Shown here in pieces: positions 1 through 6,596 of a DNA stretch of 39,146 nucleotides. Under the pieces are notes generated by a model that had not been told where the DNA came from, did not search any database, and saw only the letters and a program-made list of their open reading frames with translations. The position numbers and the translations under genes are program-made. Within the stretch, counting starts at the first letter, position 1, and every line of letters starts with the position of its first letter. This stretch comes from a virus. Location of the stretch: positions 1 to 39,146 of IMG/VR virus record IMGVR_UViG_3300029319_006992; one strand, given 5' to 3'.

Positions 1-176
1 GCGTCTGCATCTTTCTTTACTTCTAATAAATATTTTTTACCGCCGACAAAAAAATCTGCGTCGGCACCTGTTGCCGATGCGCCTGCCCCCTCCTGAATAT
101 TTCCTGCGATCCCTGCCGTCTTCAACGCTTCGATCACTTCGTTCTCATACGCAAAGCCCAATTCATTATTGCTCAT
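1..176 (-). CDS. PD-(D/E)XK nuclease-like protein, N-terminal part (runs off left edge)
   Basis: The first 58 residues of a gene cut by the window edge. The start is the ATG at 174-176, overlapping the upstream stop as ATGA. The visible part has a helix (ELGFAYENEVIEALKTAG), a glycine-rich stretch, then GADADFFVGGKKYLLEVKK. An Asp on one strand followed by E-V-K on the next is the core of PD-(D/E)XK nucleases such as resolvases, restriction enzymes and phage recombination nucleases. Only this half-motif supports the call; the rest of the protein lies outside the window. It could equally be a nuclease-fold protein with another role. Confidence 0.45.
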   Translation of the reverse strand, partial: MSNNELGFAYENEVIEALKTAGIAGNIQEGAGASATGADADFFVGGKKYLLEVKKDAD

Positions 177-430
177 CGTCTTCTTCCTATTTGTGTTGAT
201 ACTAAATCGATCTCATCTTCTCGGAATACATGTGACGCAAACTTCTTGTCTCCGTCTACTGCAATCGAAACCAAATACATTGCCATTGTCCATTCATCTT
301 CATCTTGACTGTACATGAAGCCAAGCCTCTGCACAACGATACCCATCCTGCCAGAGAAGTATCGAAATGCATCGGGCTTGATCTTCACAAGGTCGCCAAC
401 GTTGTAGGCTGGATCAGGCTGCTGCTTCAC
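173..430 (-). CDS. hypothetical protein with SH3/KOW-like core
   Basis: A small basic protein of 85 residues if it starts at the GTG at 430, or 107 residues from the ATG at 496. I prefer the GTG because the longer form overlaps the zinc-finger ORF (414-569) by 83 bases in another frame, and an AGAAGAAG purine run precedes the GTG. The core (YNVGDLVKIKPDAF, then GRMGIVVQ and a strand-rich C-terminus) looks like a small beta-barrel of the kind phages encode as SH3/KOW-like proteins. It shares an ATGA junction with the next gene. Function unknown. Confidence 0.6.
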   Translation of the reverse strand: MKQQPDPAYNVGDLVKIKPDAFRYFSGRMGIVVQRLGFMYSQDEDEWTMAMYLVSIAVDGDKKFASHVFREDEIDLVSTQIGRRR

Positions 431-569
431 TTCTTCTTCTTTTAGACTCTTTTTCCATTTTATTTCTACACTTCTTGCAACTGCTCTTGAGACCATCCTT
501 GTGAGTTCTGTCTTTTTGAAACTCGGTTGTAGGCATGATCTTTTTACATTTGGCGCACGTCTTTACTGT
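414..569 (-). CDS. CxxC...CxxC zinc-finger ORF without a normal start; possible -1 frameshift extension of the 563-1711 gene
   Basis: This frame reads T-V-K-T-C-A-K-C-K-K, then PTTEFQKDRTHKDGLKSSCKKC and a basic tail to a TGA at 414-416. It matches the well-known small phage/HNH-associated zinc-finger pattern (CxxC, an EF.K....DGL segment, CxxC). No ATG, GTG or TTG lies before the first CxxC; upstream codons are AAA AAA ACA GTA AAG ACG back to a TAA. The frame is -1 relative to the preceding gene, which ends in nine As (569-577) just before its stop. Slippage on that run would fuse the finger to the 382-residue protein. Starting at the internal ATG (536) would lose the first zinc pair. A homopolymer sequencing error is the alternative. 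Confidence 0.6.
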   Translation of the reverse strand, partial: TVKTCAKCKKIMPTTEFQKDRTHKDGLKSSCKKCRNKMEKESKRRRSEAAA

Positions 570-1711
570 TTTTTTTTATCTGTGCTGTCCTTCTTCGCAG
601 CATCATCAAACGCCTTGAACCCTGCATCAATCTTGCCAACGCCTTTTTCCCAGATGAGCACTGGCTTTTCCATATCTTCAATGTTGGTATAGTGAGGATA
701 GCGATAAAGGCGATCAACTGGTAGGTCGTGGTCGTCAATCATCTTTCCATATGTAACAACCTTCTCAAGATATGCTTTTTTCATTTTCGCTGGTGTCGTG
801 TTAGACTCAGTGAGTTCTACACGGAAACAAATGTTACAATCAGTTCTACCTGTAGGATACTGGTAAGTTGCTTTGTCTCTTGCGAAACCCATTTCGCTTA
901 ACTTAGCTAAGATTGTTGCAACTAACTTATTGAACATCCCAGACGTGCTACTGTTCATTGCCCAGCACTCGCCTAGCAAATCATCCCAGTTCTTTTTGAG
1001 CCAGGCCTGCTGTCCAATCTTTTCGTCATTGGCATACTGAGGAGACGAGGAGTAACGTCTAAACTTTGTTTGAGCTTCTTGCTCTGCTAAAGTTCTGCTC
1101 TTTGCATCCTTGTCAATTCTTTTAGCTAGCTTCTTCAACTCCGATTCGGCATATCGTGTCTGTAGTGACAGTAGATACTTTGTCAATTTCTCTACGTCTT
1201 TGTCAATAATAGCTTTCGGATACATCTTCCTTGCTTCTGATTCAATCTCAGCTAGAGTTTGCCCAGGGTTAGGTCTTTCGGGGTTGAGTGCAAGTTGTAC
1301 CGAACCCATGGTAACGCCGATTTGCTCCGCCGCAGCAAAGAAGCCTTGTGGCAGGACATCACCAACGTAGGTGTTGATCTTGCCCTCCTCTTTTAGCGTG
1401 TAGCCAACGTGGTCTCGGTGAGTACCGTCAATCTTTTTGAAGCTAGGCATCCCAAACTTACCACCTCGCTCAAAAAGCGGTTTCTTGTAGAATGGATCTT
1501 TGCCTTCACCAAGCCGCTCAAGTGCCTCAGCGTGATAAATCTCAGCCTTCGCTGGATCTAGCGCAATGTTACGAACCTGAGATTCCAGCGGTGTGTCGGA
1601 CACCAGATAAGGATCAATGTCCTCCTCTACAACGTGCCCATAAACCCACTTGAGTAATACCTTGGAATCAAAAAGATCAAGGTTTGAGTGATCATTAAGT
1701 TGTACTGTCAT
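563..1711 (-). CDS. hypothetical protein, 382 aa
   Basis: A complete ORF with a good start: AAGGAG eight bases upstream of the ATG. No family was recognised. The protein is soluble and charged, with a long helical lysine/glutamate-rich middle (roughly residues 150-215) and a compact region around CNICFRVELTESNTTP near residue 300. The C-terminal tail is DSTDKKKQ, encoded over an A9 run at 569-577 immediately before the stop. That run may allow a -1 shift into the zinc-finger frame that follows. A perfect TATAAT -10 box lies upstream. It is probably the first gene of a minus-strand unit. Confidence 0.8.
   Translation of the reverse strand: MTVQLNDHSNLDLFDSKVLLKWVYGHVVEEDIDPYLVSDTPLESQVRNIALDPAKAEIYHAEALERLGEGKDPFYKKPLFERGGKFGMPSFKKIDGTHRDHVGYTLKEEGKINTYVGDVLPQGFFAAAEQIGVTMGSVQLALNPERPNPGQTLAEIESEARKMYPKAIIDKDVEKLTKYLLSLQTRYAESELKKLAKRIDKDAKSRTLAEQEAQTKFRRYSSSPQYANDEKIGQQAWLKKNWDDLLGECWAMNSSTSGMFNKLVATILAKLSEMGFARDKATYQYPTGRTDCNICFRVELTESNTTPAKMKKAYLEKVVTYGKMIDDHDLPVDRLYRYPHYTNIEDMEKPVLIWEKGVGKIDAGFKAFDDAAKKDSTDKKKQ
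569..577 (-). promoter_or_regulatory. A9 slippery run, candidate -1 frameshift or transcript-slippage site
   Basis: Nine consecutive As in the sense strand are read as AAA AAA AAA CAG TAA in the upstream gene. An A_AAA_AAA heptamer read in that frame is a classical substrate for -1 ribosomal slippage; polymerase stuttering could do the same. A -1 step gives ACA GTA AAG ACG TGC and continues through a complete zinc-finger sequence. No clear downstream stimulator was worked out. Confidence 0.4.
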
Positions 1712-1743
1712 GCTTTCTCCTTGCTGATTCAGTATAAGATAAT

Positions 1744-1771
1744 ATTATATCAATTTTGGATATCTGTTAAA
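1744..1771 (-). promoter_or_regulatory. candidate sigma70 promoter for the 382-aa gene
   Basis: On the minus strand TTTAAC is followed after 16 bases by a perfect TATAAT, about 33 bases before the ATG at 1711. The region is strongly AT-rich, so chance matches are likely; the exact -10 and spacing are the only support. Confidence 0.4.
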
Positions 1772-1780
1772 AATATTTTA

Positions 1781-2173
1781 TTAAAATTCTTCGCAAGCAA
1801 ACTCATCGGGATCACACGGCAGTGGATTCATCCAATCCATCTGTTGTTCGGCTTTAGCTGGCTTTTCGTTACCTTTCGTGCCATCCAAAATATAAAAGCG
1901 TGCCTGGTAAAAGTCCTCGTCTGGACCCACAGTCAACAAAGCACCTTTATCATTGACTCCAAACACAAATTTACAAAGCTGGATACCTTGCTGGATATCT
2001 CTCTTGTGCTTGTCGAATTTGTTGATGCCCTCGGCAAAAACTAATACCTTGCACAGTCTAGAGTACTTCTCCATGTGCTTCATCCTAGTGTCCAGCCTCT
2101 CACAGCAGCCTTTTTTGGGCGCTACACTAGTTGAGGCACAACCCACCAACAACAAACACAATAAAGCTCTCAT
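1781..2173 (-). CDS. predicted lipoprotein, 130 aa
   Basis: The N-terminus MRALLCLLLVGCASTS is a short lipoprotein signal with lipobox L-V-G-C, so the mature protein would be acylated on Cys12. The remainder is soluble and contains further cysteines (CC at about 23-24, C40, C67, and two near the C-terminus in LPCDPDEFACEEF). It is followed downstream by an AT-rich gap and preceded by a zinc-ribbon gene with no spacing. In phages, small lipoproteins next to small membrane proteins can be spanins, superinfection-exclusion proteins or host-surface modifiers. Nothing here decides between these. Confidence 0.7.
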   Translation of the reverse strand: MRALLCLLLVGCASTSVAPKKGCCERLDTRMKHMEKYSRLCKVLVFAEGINKFDKHKRDIQQGIQLCKFVFGVNDKGALLTVGPDEDFYQARFYILDGTKGNEKPAKAEQQMDWMNPLPCDPDEFACEEF

Positions 2174-2380
2174 TTACTCGCCTTTCTCTTTTTTAAGTCC
2201 CTCTGAAAGTAACTCGGAGATGGACTTGCCAGATGTCCCCTCCAAAACTAATGTTGATCCACACTTTGGGCAATTCCAATTGCCGACTTGCTCAAAGTCG
2301 TGCTTAAAGCCGCATGATTCAAACAAATTGTTATTGCCTGGTCCTTGATGTACGCAGACATACGTTTTTTTATTCTTCAT
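2174..2380 (-). CDS. small zinc-ribbon protein, 68 aa
   Basis: A small protein with Cys at 9 and 23 and a clear C-P-K-C knuckle (residues 37-40), followed by a strand G-S-T-L-V-L. This fits a single zinc ribbon; it ends in a charged helix. The 3' end abuts the lipoprotein gene and the 5' end overlaps the tiny membrane-protein gene upstream by 11 bases, so the genes are translationally coupled. Function unknown. Confidence 0.65.
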   Translation of the reverse strand: MKNKKTYVCVHQGPGNNNLFESCGFKHDFEQVGNWNCPKCGSTLVLEGTSGKSISELLSEGLKKEKGE

Positions 2381-2468
2381 TGTTCTTTGATTTCCCCATC
2401 TCGTATCCCATCCAGAAAGTAAGTGCTAGACAGGACATAACCAATAATGCTTCTACAAAGGCACTCAT
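2370..2468 (-). CDS. single-pass membrane miniprotein, 32 aa
   Basis: Reads M-S-A-F-V-E-A-L-L-V-M-S-C-L-A-L-T-F-W-M-G-Y-E-M-G then a charged tail K-S-K-N-N-E-E. One hydrophobic helix fills most of the protein. The start overlaps the upstream stop as ATGA and the end overlaps the zinc-ribbon gene by 11 bases, which supports real translation of such a short ORF. Role unknown; size would suit a holin-like or regulatory membrane peptide. Confidence 0.5.
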   Translation of the reverse strand: MSAFVEALLVMSCLALTFWMGYEMGKSKNNEE

Positions 2469-2596
2469 TTATTAATTCTTTTCTTGTATCTTCTTCTTGC
2501 GATCAGCGTGTATGCCTGGTCGAGCATCAACCCAACCATAACACCAGATCCAACTGCCATAACAGCCATGATAAACCCGTACCAATTATCATTCAT
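2465..2596 (-). CDS. single-pass membrane protein, 43 aa
   Basis: I start it at the ATG at 2596, which overlaps the upstream stop as ATGA; a longer in-frame reading to 2647 would run into the previous gene. The protein has a short polar N-terminus, one hydrophobic helix (GFIMAVMAVGSGVMVGLML), then a strongly basic tail (ARRRYKKRINK) that should stay in the cytoplasm. It is one of five consecutive mini-genes with membrane or export features. Function unknown. Confidence 0.6.
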   Translation of the reverse strand: MNDNWYGFIMAVMAVGSGVMVGLMLDQAYTLIARRRYKKRINK

Positions 2597-2883
2597 CTCT
2601 TTTTCCTCGGGATTCCTGACATATCCAGAAGCATATCTAGCTCCCATTGATTTATCTTGTCAAGGTCTGTTTTTGGGCTGACCTTCTTGCAGTTCTCTCG
2701 TTTGAATTTTACTTTTGGCACCCAGCCCATGTAATACATAACTGAGCGGAGAACACGAGGATTCTGCTTCTTGAGCATTCGCACAATTTGATGAGATTTT
2801 GCCCTAACTTGCCATGGCGTCATCTTCTTCTCAACAGTGTAGCTAGGTATGGCAAACAGGGTTATTAAAAGTAAATTAATCAC
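2593..2883 (-). CDS. small exported basic protein, 96 aa (GTG start)
   Basis: Begins at a GTG overlapping the end of the upstream mini-gene by 8 bases. The first 16 residues (MINLLLITLFAIPSYT) look like a signal peptide or signal anchor. The rest is basic and helical (QVRAKSHQIVRMLKKQNPRV) and ends DMSGIPRKKR. If cleaved, it would be a small periplasmic protein. No family recognised. Confidence 0.6.
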   Translation of the reverse strand: MINLLLITLFAIPSYTVEKKMTPWQVRAKSHQIVRMLKKQNPRVLRSVMYYMGWVPKVKFKRENCKKVSPKTDLDKINQWELDMLLDMSGIPRKKR

Positions 2884-3007
2884 GATCGACCTTTGCGCTC
2901 GCCAACAGAAGGATAGCTTTGTTCTGAAACCACTGGCCTAGAATTTTACCCCTGGATAAAAACAGTCTCGCCATCCAAAAGTAAAACCTAGCCAATGTAA
3001 TTTTCAT
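2876..3007 (-). CDS. small amphipathic membrane-associated protein, 43 aa
   Basis: Reads MKITLARFYFWMARLFLSRG and then an aromatic and hydrophobic middle ending ...LLLASAKVDRD. The start overlaps the upstream stop as ATGA and the end overlaps the next gene's GTG. Mixed aromatic, basic and hydrophobic residues suggest a membrane-interacting helix. The opening MKIT is only a coincidental likeness to the tagged family, because the I-I-K-E-E part is absent. Function unknown. Confidence 0.5.
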   Translation of the reverse strand: MKITLARFYFWMARLFLSRGKILGQWFQNKAILLLASAKVDRD

Positions 3008-3177
3008 TTCTTTTTTCTCTTCTTTTTGTTAATCTTCTTTACTTGTTTGATGTCGTCTTGAACGGACACGATCGCCGCCTCTAGTGCGTCTAGTCGCATA
3101 TTAGTGGTATAATAAAATCCCACCAAGGGGACTAACAAAGTAGCAATCGTTATGATTACTTTGACGTCAACCTTCAT
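3004..3177 (-). CDS. membrane-anchored short coiled-coil protein, 57 aa
   Basis: A short N-terminus, one transmembrane helix (VIITIATLLVPLVGFYYTT), a short heptad-like helix (MRLDALEAAIVSVQDDIKQV) and a very basic tail (KKINKKKRKKK). Both ends use ATGA overlaps with neighbours. The anchor plus coiled coil recalls inner-membrane spanin subunits or phage membrane scaffolds, but at 57 residues it is too short to reach across the periplasm on its own. Confidence 0.6.
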   Translation of the reverse strand: MKVDVKVIITIATLLVPLVGFYYTTNMRLDALEAAIVSVQDDIKQVKKINKKKRKKK

Positions 3178-3350
3178 TCTTTATTCAGAGTTTCACGAAC
3201 AAGGTCTGTTGTCATATTCTTAAGAGTGCGAAGACCCTTGCGAACACGAACGCCAGCAGCTTTGTTACCACCTGCTGTCTTGCCCATATCTGCTTCCAAA
3301 GATTCGATGAGAGCCTTGATCTCGCCCCAATTGTTTAGAATATTATTCAT
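3174..3350 (-). CDS. histone H1-like DNA-binding protein (Hc1 family)
   Basis: A 58-residue protein with a strong Shine-Dalgarno (AAGGAGG). It is a helix (WGEIKALIESLEADMGK), then GNKAAGVRVRKGLRTLKNM, then a second helix. The G-N-K-A-A-x-x-R-V-R segment flanked by helices is the signature of the chlamydial Hc1 N-terminus and of 58-60 residue histone H1-like proteins in Bacteroidota. Those proteins bind and condense DNA. In a phage the likely roles are compacting phage DNA or interfering with the host nucleoid; the sequence does not say which. It heads the run of mini-genes, with ATGA coupling to the next. Confidence 0.72.
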   Translation of the reverse strand: MNNILNNWGEIKALIESLEADMGKTAGGNKAAGVRVRKGLRTLKNMTTDLVRETLNKE

Positions 3351-3431
3351 GTTGTAACCTCCTTAACGGTTAATACTTGTCTAATATATATTATGTTGAA
3401 GCAAGTGTTTAGCTAATTTATCGTAAAAAAC

Positions 3432-3668
3432 TCAATCGTCACCAAACATATCTCTGGCTAGTTTGTTGGAAGCCTCCTCGACAAGACCCTTGAGAGCTTC
3501 CAATGCTGCGTGCGCTTTGTACATGTCAACATAAGCTGCACACCCAGCGTCATACTCGTGTGCATAGTCTCGTGCCTTCTCGCACCAAGCCATTGCATCC
3601 TGAATCTTTCCAGTTGTCTCCTCAAAACTTGTAAGTGTTTTATCGATTTTTGTTGCCCAGCCTGCCAT
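3432..3668 (-). CDS. hypothetical helical protein, 78 aa
   Basis: A small all-helical, alanine-rich acidic protein (DAMAWCEKARDYAHEY, then AAYVDMYKAHAALEALKGLV) ending ARDMFGDD. The start has GGAG seven bases upstream. No family recognised. Tandem helix-turn-helix-like packing resembles a small helical bundle or TPR-like adaptor, but this is only a look. Confidence 0.65.
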   Translation of the reverse strand: MAGWATKIDKTLTSFEETTGKIQDAMAWCEKARDYAHEYDAGCAAYVDMYKAHAALEALKGLVEEASNKLARDMFGDD

Positions 3669-3686
3669 GTGGACTCCTTTCTTTTC

Positions 3687-4595
3687 TTAGTGCTCTGACC
3701 AGCTTGAAACCTGATTGATAAGCTCGTTGATCACTGGCTCAAGGTCAGCATCAACAATTCGCTCACCCGAACCGTCGTCTTTGTTGACACCCCAATGATA
3801 GACACCGTGGGCTTCGGGGCTGAGGAGGGTCACATTGTCACCCTTCCAACCACTGTTCTTGTTGACGGGACCGTCAACGAAACCACTAACGAGACCGTGA
3901 CCCACTGGCTCACCGTCGAAGTGATTGTAGTGGCTTTGCTGCTTGATGTTCCCAGGAATCCGAAGGAGACCCTCTTGACCATTGGGCTTGCGAACCTTGA
4001 TGATCGGACCCTTGAACCACTCGTCAAAGTGGCGAGGTAAGCCTTGGTCGCTGTCGTAGCCAGGATTGGCAACCCGCTCCCAGTTGATGCCAAGGATCAT
4101 GCACATCTGTTGTTCATAATCGTCTTTCTTCCAATCCCACTCCCGAAGCCGCATGATGCCACCTGGGACAATACCAGCTTTGCTCAAGCAGGCAGCGACA
4201 ACCCGATGGGCCAAGCCCTGCATGGCATCGCAGTCCTTGCGGTGCTGCTTCTTGGCTGGGCAGGTACGAGCGTTGTGACCGTGCTCACCGCAGAAACCGC
4301 AGCGACGACCACGCTTGTTCTTGCGAGCCTGGGCGATCTTGCGATCGGCAATCTCTTCCCAGAGCCAGCGGTCACGCCAGGACACTTCATCCTCGGCATT
4401 GCCAGCGGCACTGGCAGCCTCGTTGATTCTGCTAATCCACGCAGTGGATGCATAAGCACGCTCATCTTCCGAACGCTCGATGCCGTACTTCTTGGCAAGC
4501 TCCTCAACTCTGGCGTAGGCTTTTTTGATTTCTGGGCAGCCACGGCGATTATGTCCGAACTGACCACAGTGTTGACATTGATTGGAACGACCCAT
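3687..4595 (-). CDS. double CCHC zinc-knuckle protein, 302 aa
   Basis: Two textbook CCHC zinc knuckles (C-x2-C-x4-H-x4-C): residues 7-20 (CQHCGQFGHNRRGC) and about 99-112 (CGFCGEHGHNARTC), separated by a helical linker. Such knuckles bind single-stranded nucleic acid in retroviral nucleocapsids and many eukaryotic proteins; they are uncommon in phages. The C-terminal half (about 150-302) contains KGPIIKVRKPNGQEGLLRIP and a VTLLSPEAHGVYHW segment and was not recognised. Base composition is visibly richer in G+C than its neighbours. It has its own sigma70-like promoter and a 5' leader almost identical to that of the 13597-14217 gene, so the two are probably co-expressed. Confidence 0.8.
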   Translation of the reverse strand: MGRSNQCQHCGQFGHNRRGCPEIKKAYARVEELAKKYGIERSEDERAYASTAWISRINEAASAAGNAEDEVSWRDRWLWEEIADRKIAQARKNKRGRRCGFCGEHGHNARTCPAKKQHRKDCDAMQGLAHRVVAACLSKAGIVPGGIMRLREWDWKKDDYEQQMCMILGINWERVANPGYDSDQGLPRHFDEWFKGPIIKVRKPNGQEGLLRIPGNIKQQSHYNHFDGEPVGHGLVSGFVDGPVNKNSGWKGDNVTLLSPEAHGVYHWGVNKDDGSGERIVDADLEPVINELINQVSSWSEH

Positions 4596-4615
4596 ATCTC
4601 TCTCCCTTACAATTT

Positions 4616-4643
4616 ATATTACCATGGATAGGGGAGGCGTCAA
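4616..4643 (-). promoter_or_regulatory. sigma70-type promoter of the zinc-knuckle gene
   Basis: Minus strand: TTGACG, 16 bases, TAATAT, then AAATTGTAAGGGAGAGAGAT and the ATG at 4595. The same arrangement, with near-identical bases from the -10 to the start codon, precedes the 13597-14217 gene. Two independent copies make this one of the better-supported promoters in the window. Confidence 0.65.
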
Positions 4644-4676
4644 GGAAACTAGAAAATATATTTTATTTTTCTTAGC

Positions 4677-5210
4677 TTATTTTTTATCAAGTTCTGGGTT
4701 GTCAGCTAATAATTTCTTTATTTCTCTTGCAACTTCGTTGTATCGACTCTCAGCATCCATAAAAGCCGAGGTTCTTGGTCCTCTTCCCGACCGTGCAATT
4801 GCTCTGAGGTCATCCTCCGCAGACTCAAGTCTTTTCGTTAGAACACGAAGATGTTCCTCTGGGTTAGCCTCCAGCTTGGCCTGGGCTTCTTTGTCCTTGA
4901 GGAGTCTAAGGTGTGCCCTGTCGGTAAAAGTCAACTCGTCGCAATCAGGGGCTACGCAATCTTCCATGTTGGTTATAACTTGGTAACCAGTTAGGGGGTG
5001 CTCCTCTTTGTTCAAAGGAGTCACTGGCTTTTCACCCATTTTTTCACGGGCGATGTTATAAAACTTCATATATTCTGGATGGCTCTGATAAAACTTTGAG
5101 CGAGGTAGTTTGCCTTTTTCAGCGTCCTCACGACCATCGCTGCCAGCGCCATACTCGTTGAGGAGTTCTTCTTTAATAATTTGTCGTAGTTCTGATTTCG
5201 TAATCTTCAT
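4677..5210 (-). CDS. IIKEE-tagged protein, 177 aa
   Basis: Starts MKITKSELRQIIKEELLNEY, the recurrent N-terminal segment described for 24674-28840. After the tag comes GAGSDGREDAEKGKLPRSKF, then YQSHPEYMKFYNIAREKMG. That second stretch has a clear counterpart in the tagged protein at 19914-20606 (GDEEYMKAYNAVLVAKGEEPLP), so these two share more than the tag. The C-terminal half is a long charged helix (EAQAKLEANPEEHLRVLTKRL). A TATTTATA motif sits 25-34 bases upstream. I infer a head-associated or tag-targeted protein; no enzymatic domain is visible. Confidence 0.75.
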   Translation of the reverse strand: MKITKSELRQIIKEELLNEYGAGSDGREDAEKGKLPRSKFYQSHPEYMKFYNIAREKMGEKPVTPLNKEEHPLTGYQVITNMEDCVAPDCDELTFTDRAHLRLLKDKEAQAKLEANPEEHLRVLTKRLESAEDDLRAIARSGRGPRTSAFMDAESRYNEVAREIKKLLADNPELDKK

Positions 5211-5234
5211 TTTTATACCCCCAGGGAATGTATC

Positions 5235-5244
5235 TATAAATAGT
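5235..5244 (-). promoter_or_regulatory. ACTATTTATA motif, candidate late promoter
   Basis: The sense strand reads GTGACTATTTATAGATACA 25-34 bases before the tagged ORF at 5210. The same ACTATTTATA occurs before the tagged transcription units at 20606 and 28840. TATTTATA is the exact reverse complement of the T4-type late promoter core TATAAATA; which strand is read cannot be decided here. Confidence 0.4.
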
Positions 5245-5266
5245 CACAAAATTCCTTTGTGGCACC

Positions 5267-5728
5267 TCACCTGTCGCCAGTAGAGCCAAGTGCTCCTTCG
5301 CCCCTGCTGGTTTCGTCGTCATAGATATCATCAGACTCTACCAGCTTCACATTTGTTTCAATCTTGACAAAGACCGCTTGAGCAATTTTATCACCAGCAT
5401 GAAAGGTCTGTGTTCGGTCGCTTGGGTTGTGAAGGTTCACAAAGATTTCTCCTGTGTATCCTCGGTCAACCACACAGGCACCAACGATTAGTCCACGCTT
5501 GGAAGAGATACCAGACTTGTTTTTGATTTCCAGCATATATCCCTCTGGCACTTCAATCTTCAAGCCAGTTGGGAAGAGCGATGACCCATGGGGCAAGACG
5601 CTTTCAATCTGCTTTGGAATATCGTCTCGTGGTGCTGGGCAGAAAAACAAATCCATGCCAGCATCTGTTGGGTGTGCTCGCACAGGTAGTTTGGCATTCT
5701 CGTGAAGTCGCTGGACTCTTACTTTCAT
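5267..5728 (-). CDS. dut: dUTP diphosphatase
   Basis: Hydrolyses dUTP to dUMP and pyrophosphate, keeping uracil out of DNA and feeding dTMP synthesis. All five trimeric dUTPase motifs are visible: (1) HPTDAGMDLF, (2) KNKSGISSKRG, (3) VVDRGYTGEIFVNLHN, (4) DKIAQAVF, (5) RGEGALGSTG at the C-terminus, which normally closes over the neighbouring active site. From the ATG at 5728 (AAGGA seven bases upstream) it is 153 residues, the usual size. The same frame stays open to a TTG at 5830 that overlaps the upstream stop. That form would add 34 residues with four cysteines (CYDCGCDLKPAC), a possible zinc-binding extension. I prefer 5728. Confidence 0.93.
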   Translation of the reverse strand: MKVRVQRLHENAKLPVRAHPTDAGMDLFFCPAPRDDIPKQIESVLPHGSSLFPTGLKIEVPEGYMLEIKNKSGISSKRGLIVGACVVDRGYTGEIFVNLHNPSDRTQTFHAGDKIAQAVFVKIETNVKLVESDDIYDDETSRGEGALGSTGDR

Positions 5729-5826
5729 TTTCTTTCCTTCTCGGTCAGCGCAGGCTGGCTTCAAGTCACACCCGCAATCATAACACTCATCACTAACATT
5801 AAATAATTTACTTTGGTCTATGGCTG

Positions 5827-6039
5827 TCAAAACTTGTCCTTGTGCTTTATTAGCGTCTCCAAAGCCTCATCAGCTTCGGCTAGCTTCTTGGTTTGCTCAA
5901 CAATAACATCAACCAAATCAGGGTGCTCGCCAATGCCCACTGAAGAGTTCAGGTAAACTGATAGGGTGGCGATGGCAGATTCTCGATCAGCCTCAAACCT
6001 TTTGTATGCTGCATTATATAAACGATGTTTGTAACTCAT
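5827..6039 (-). CDS. hypothetical helical protein, 70 aa
   Basis: A small helical protein (YKRFEADRESAIATLSVYL, then VIVEQTKKLAEADEALETL). It is coupled by an ATGA overlap to the methyltransferase gene upstream and lies directly before dUTPase. No family recognised. Confidence 0.65.
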   Translation of the reverse strand: MSYKHRLYNAAYKRFEADRESAIATLSVYLNSSVGIGEHPDLVDVIVEQTKKLAEADEALETLIKHKDKF

Positions 6040-6596
6040 GATGCTTTCCTCTCTGTTAGCTCTACGCCCTCAACTTCATTGCCGTGCACGTCCCAACCTT
6101 CTGGGGCTTCCCTAGCAAACAATTCAATCTTGTTTTGTTCTGGGAACATCTCTTCGATTCTTTTTCTTACTTCCGCTGGCTTGGCACTGTGCCTGCCTCG
6201 CATCTCGGAAACCATCTGTCGGATGTTGCGGGCTCCTCTTGGCTTGGGAATCTTGCCACGCTTACCAATCAAGCATAGTTCCACCTGACTCATCGTGTAG
6301 AAGCCAGGGTTTACTTTTTGCTTGTCCCACACAAACCCTACGGTTGCCCAAGAGAATCCCCATGCCTTGAGTAGCTCGATGGCCTGATCAAGGTGCGGGC
6401 TCGTTGCCCACATAAAAAGCAGACAGTCGTCGTCACACAAACTTGGCACGTCCAGCTTCTTGAGTTCTGGAAGCTTCATGCAGCCATAGTGTCGGACAGC
6501 ACCTCCGCTGTCGGGTCCGCCTTTCCCTGTGTGTTGAAGTTGCCCTTTGTAATCCCAGGGCGGGTCGGCGTAAACAATTTGATATTTCTTCATCAA
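6036..6596 (-). CDS. MT-A70 family N6-adenine methyltransferase
   Basis: Transfers methyl from S-adenosylmethionine to adenine N6. The catalytic D-P-P-W is at residues 11-14 within YQIVYADPPWDY, the MT-A70 form of the motif. Further on are LLFMWATSPHLDQAIELLKA, VGFVWDK and ARNIRQMVSEMRGRHSAKP, matching the conserved order in this family, with the cofactor site near IELFARE. At 186 residues it is a compact, complete phage-type enzyme. DNA is the expected substrate. Together with the Dam-type enzyme at 16951 it would protect phage DNA from host restriction; no cognate restriction enzyme is visible. Confidence 0.9.
   Translation of the reverse strand: MMKKYQIVYADPPWDYKGQLQHTGKGGPDSGGAVRHYGCMKLPELKKLDVPSLCDDDCLLFMWATSPHLDQAIELLKAWGFSWATVGFVWDKQKVNPGFYTMSQVELCLIGKRGKIPKPRGARNIRQMVSEMRGRHSAKPAEVRKRIEEMFPEQNKIELFAREAPEGWDVHGNEVEGVELTERKAS

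Noticed and set aside
2876-3007. Mini-protein beginning MKIT, like the tagged family
   Set aside because: The rest (L-A-R-F-Y-F-W) does not match the L-x-x-I-I-K-E-E part, so it is not counted as tagged.
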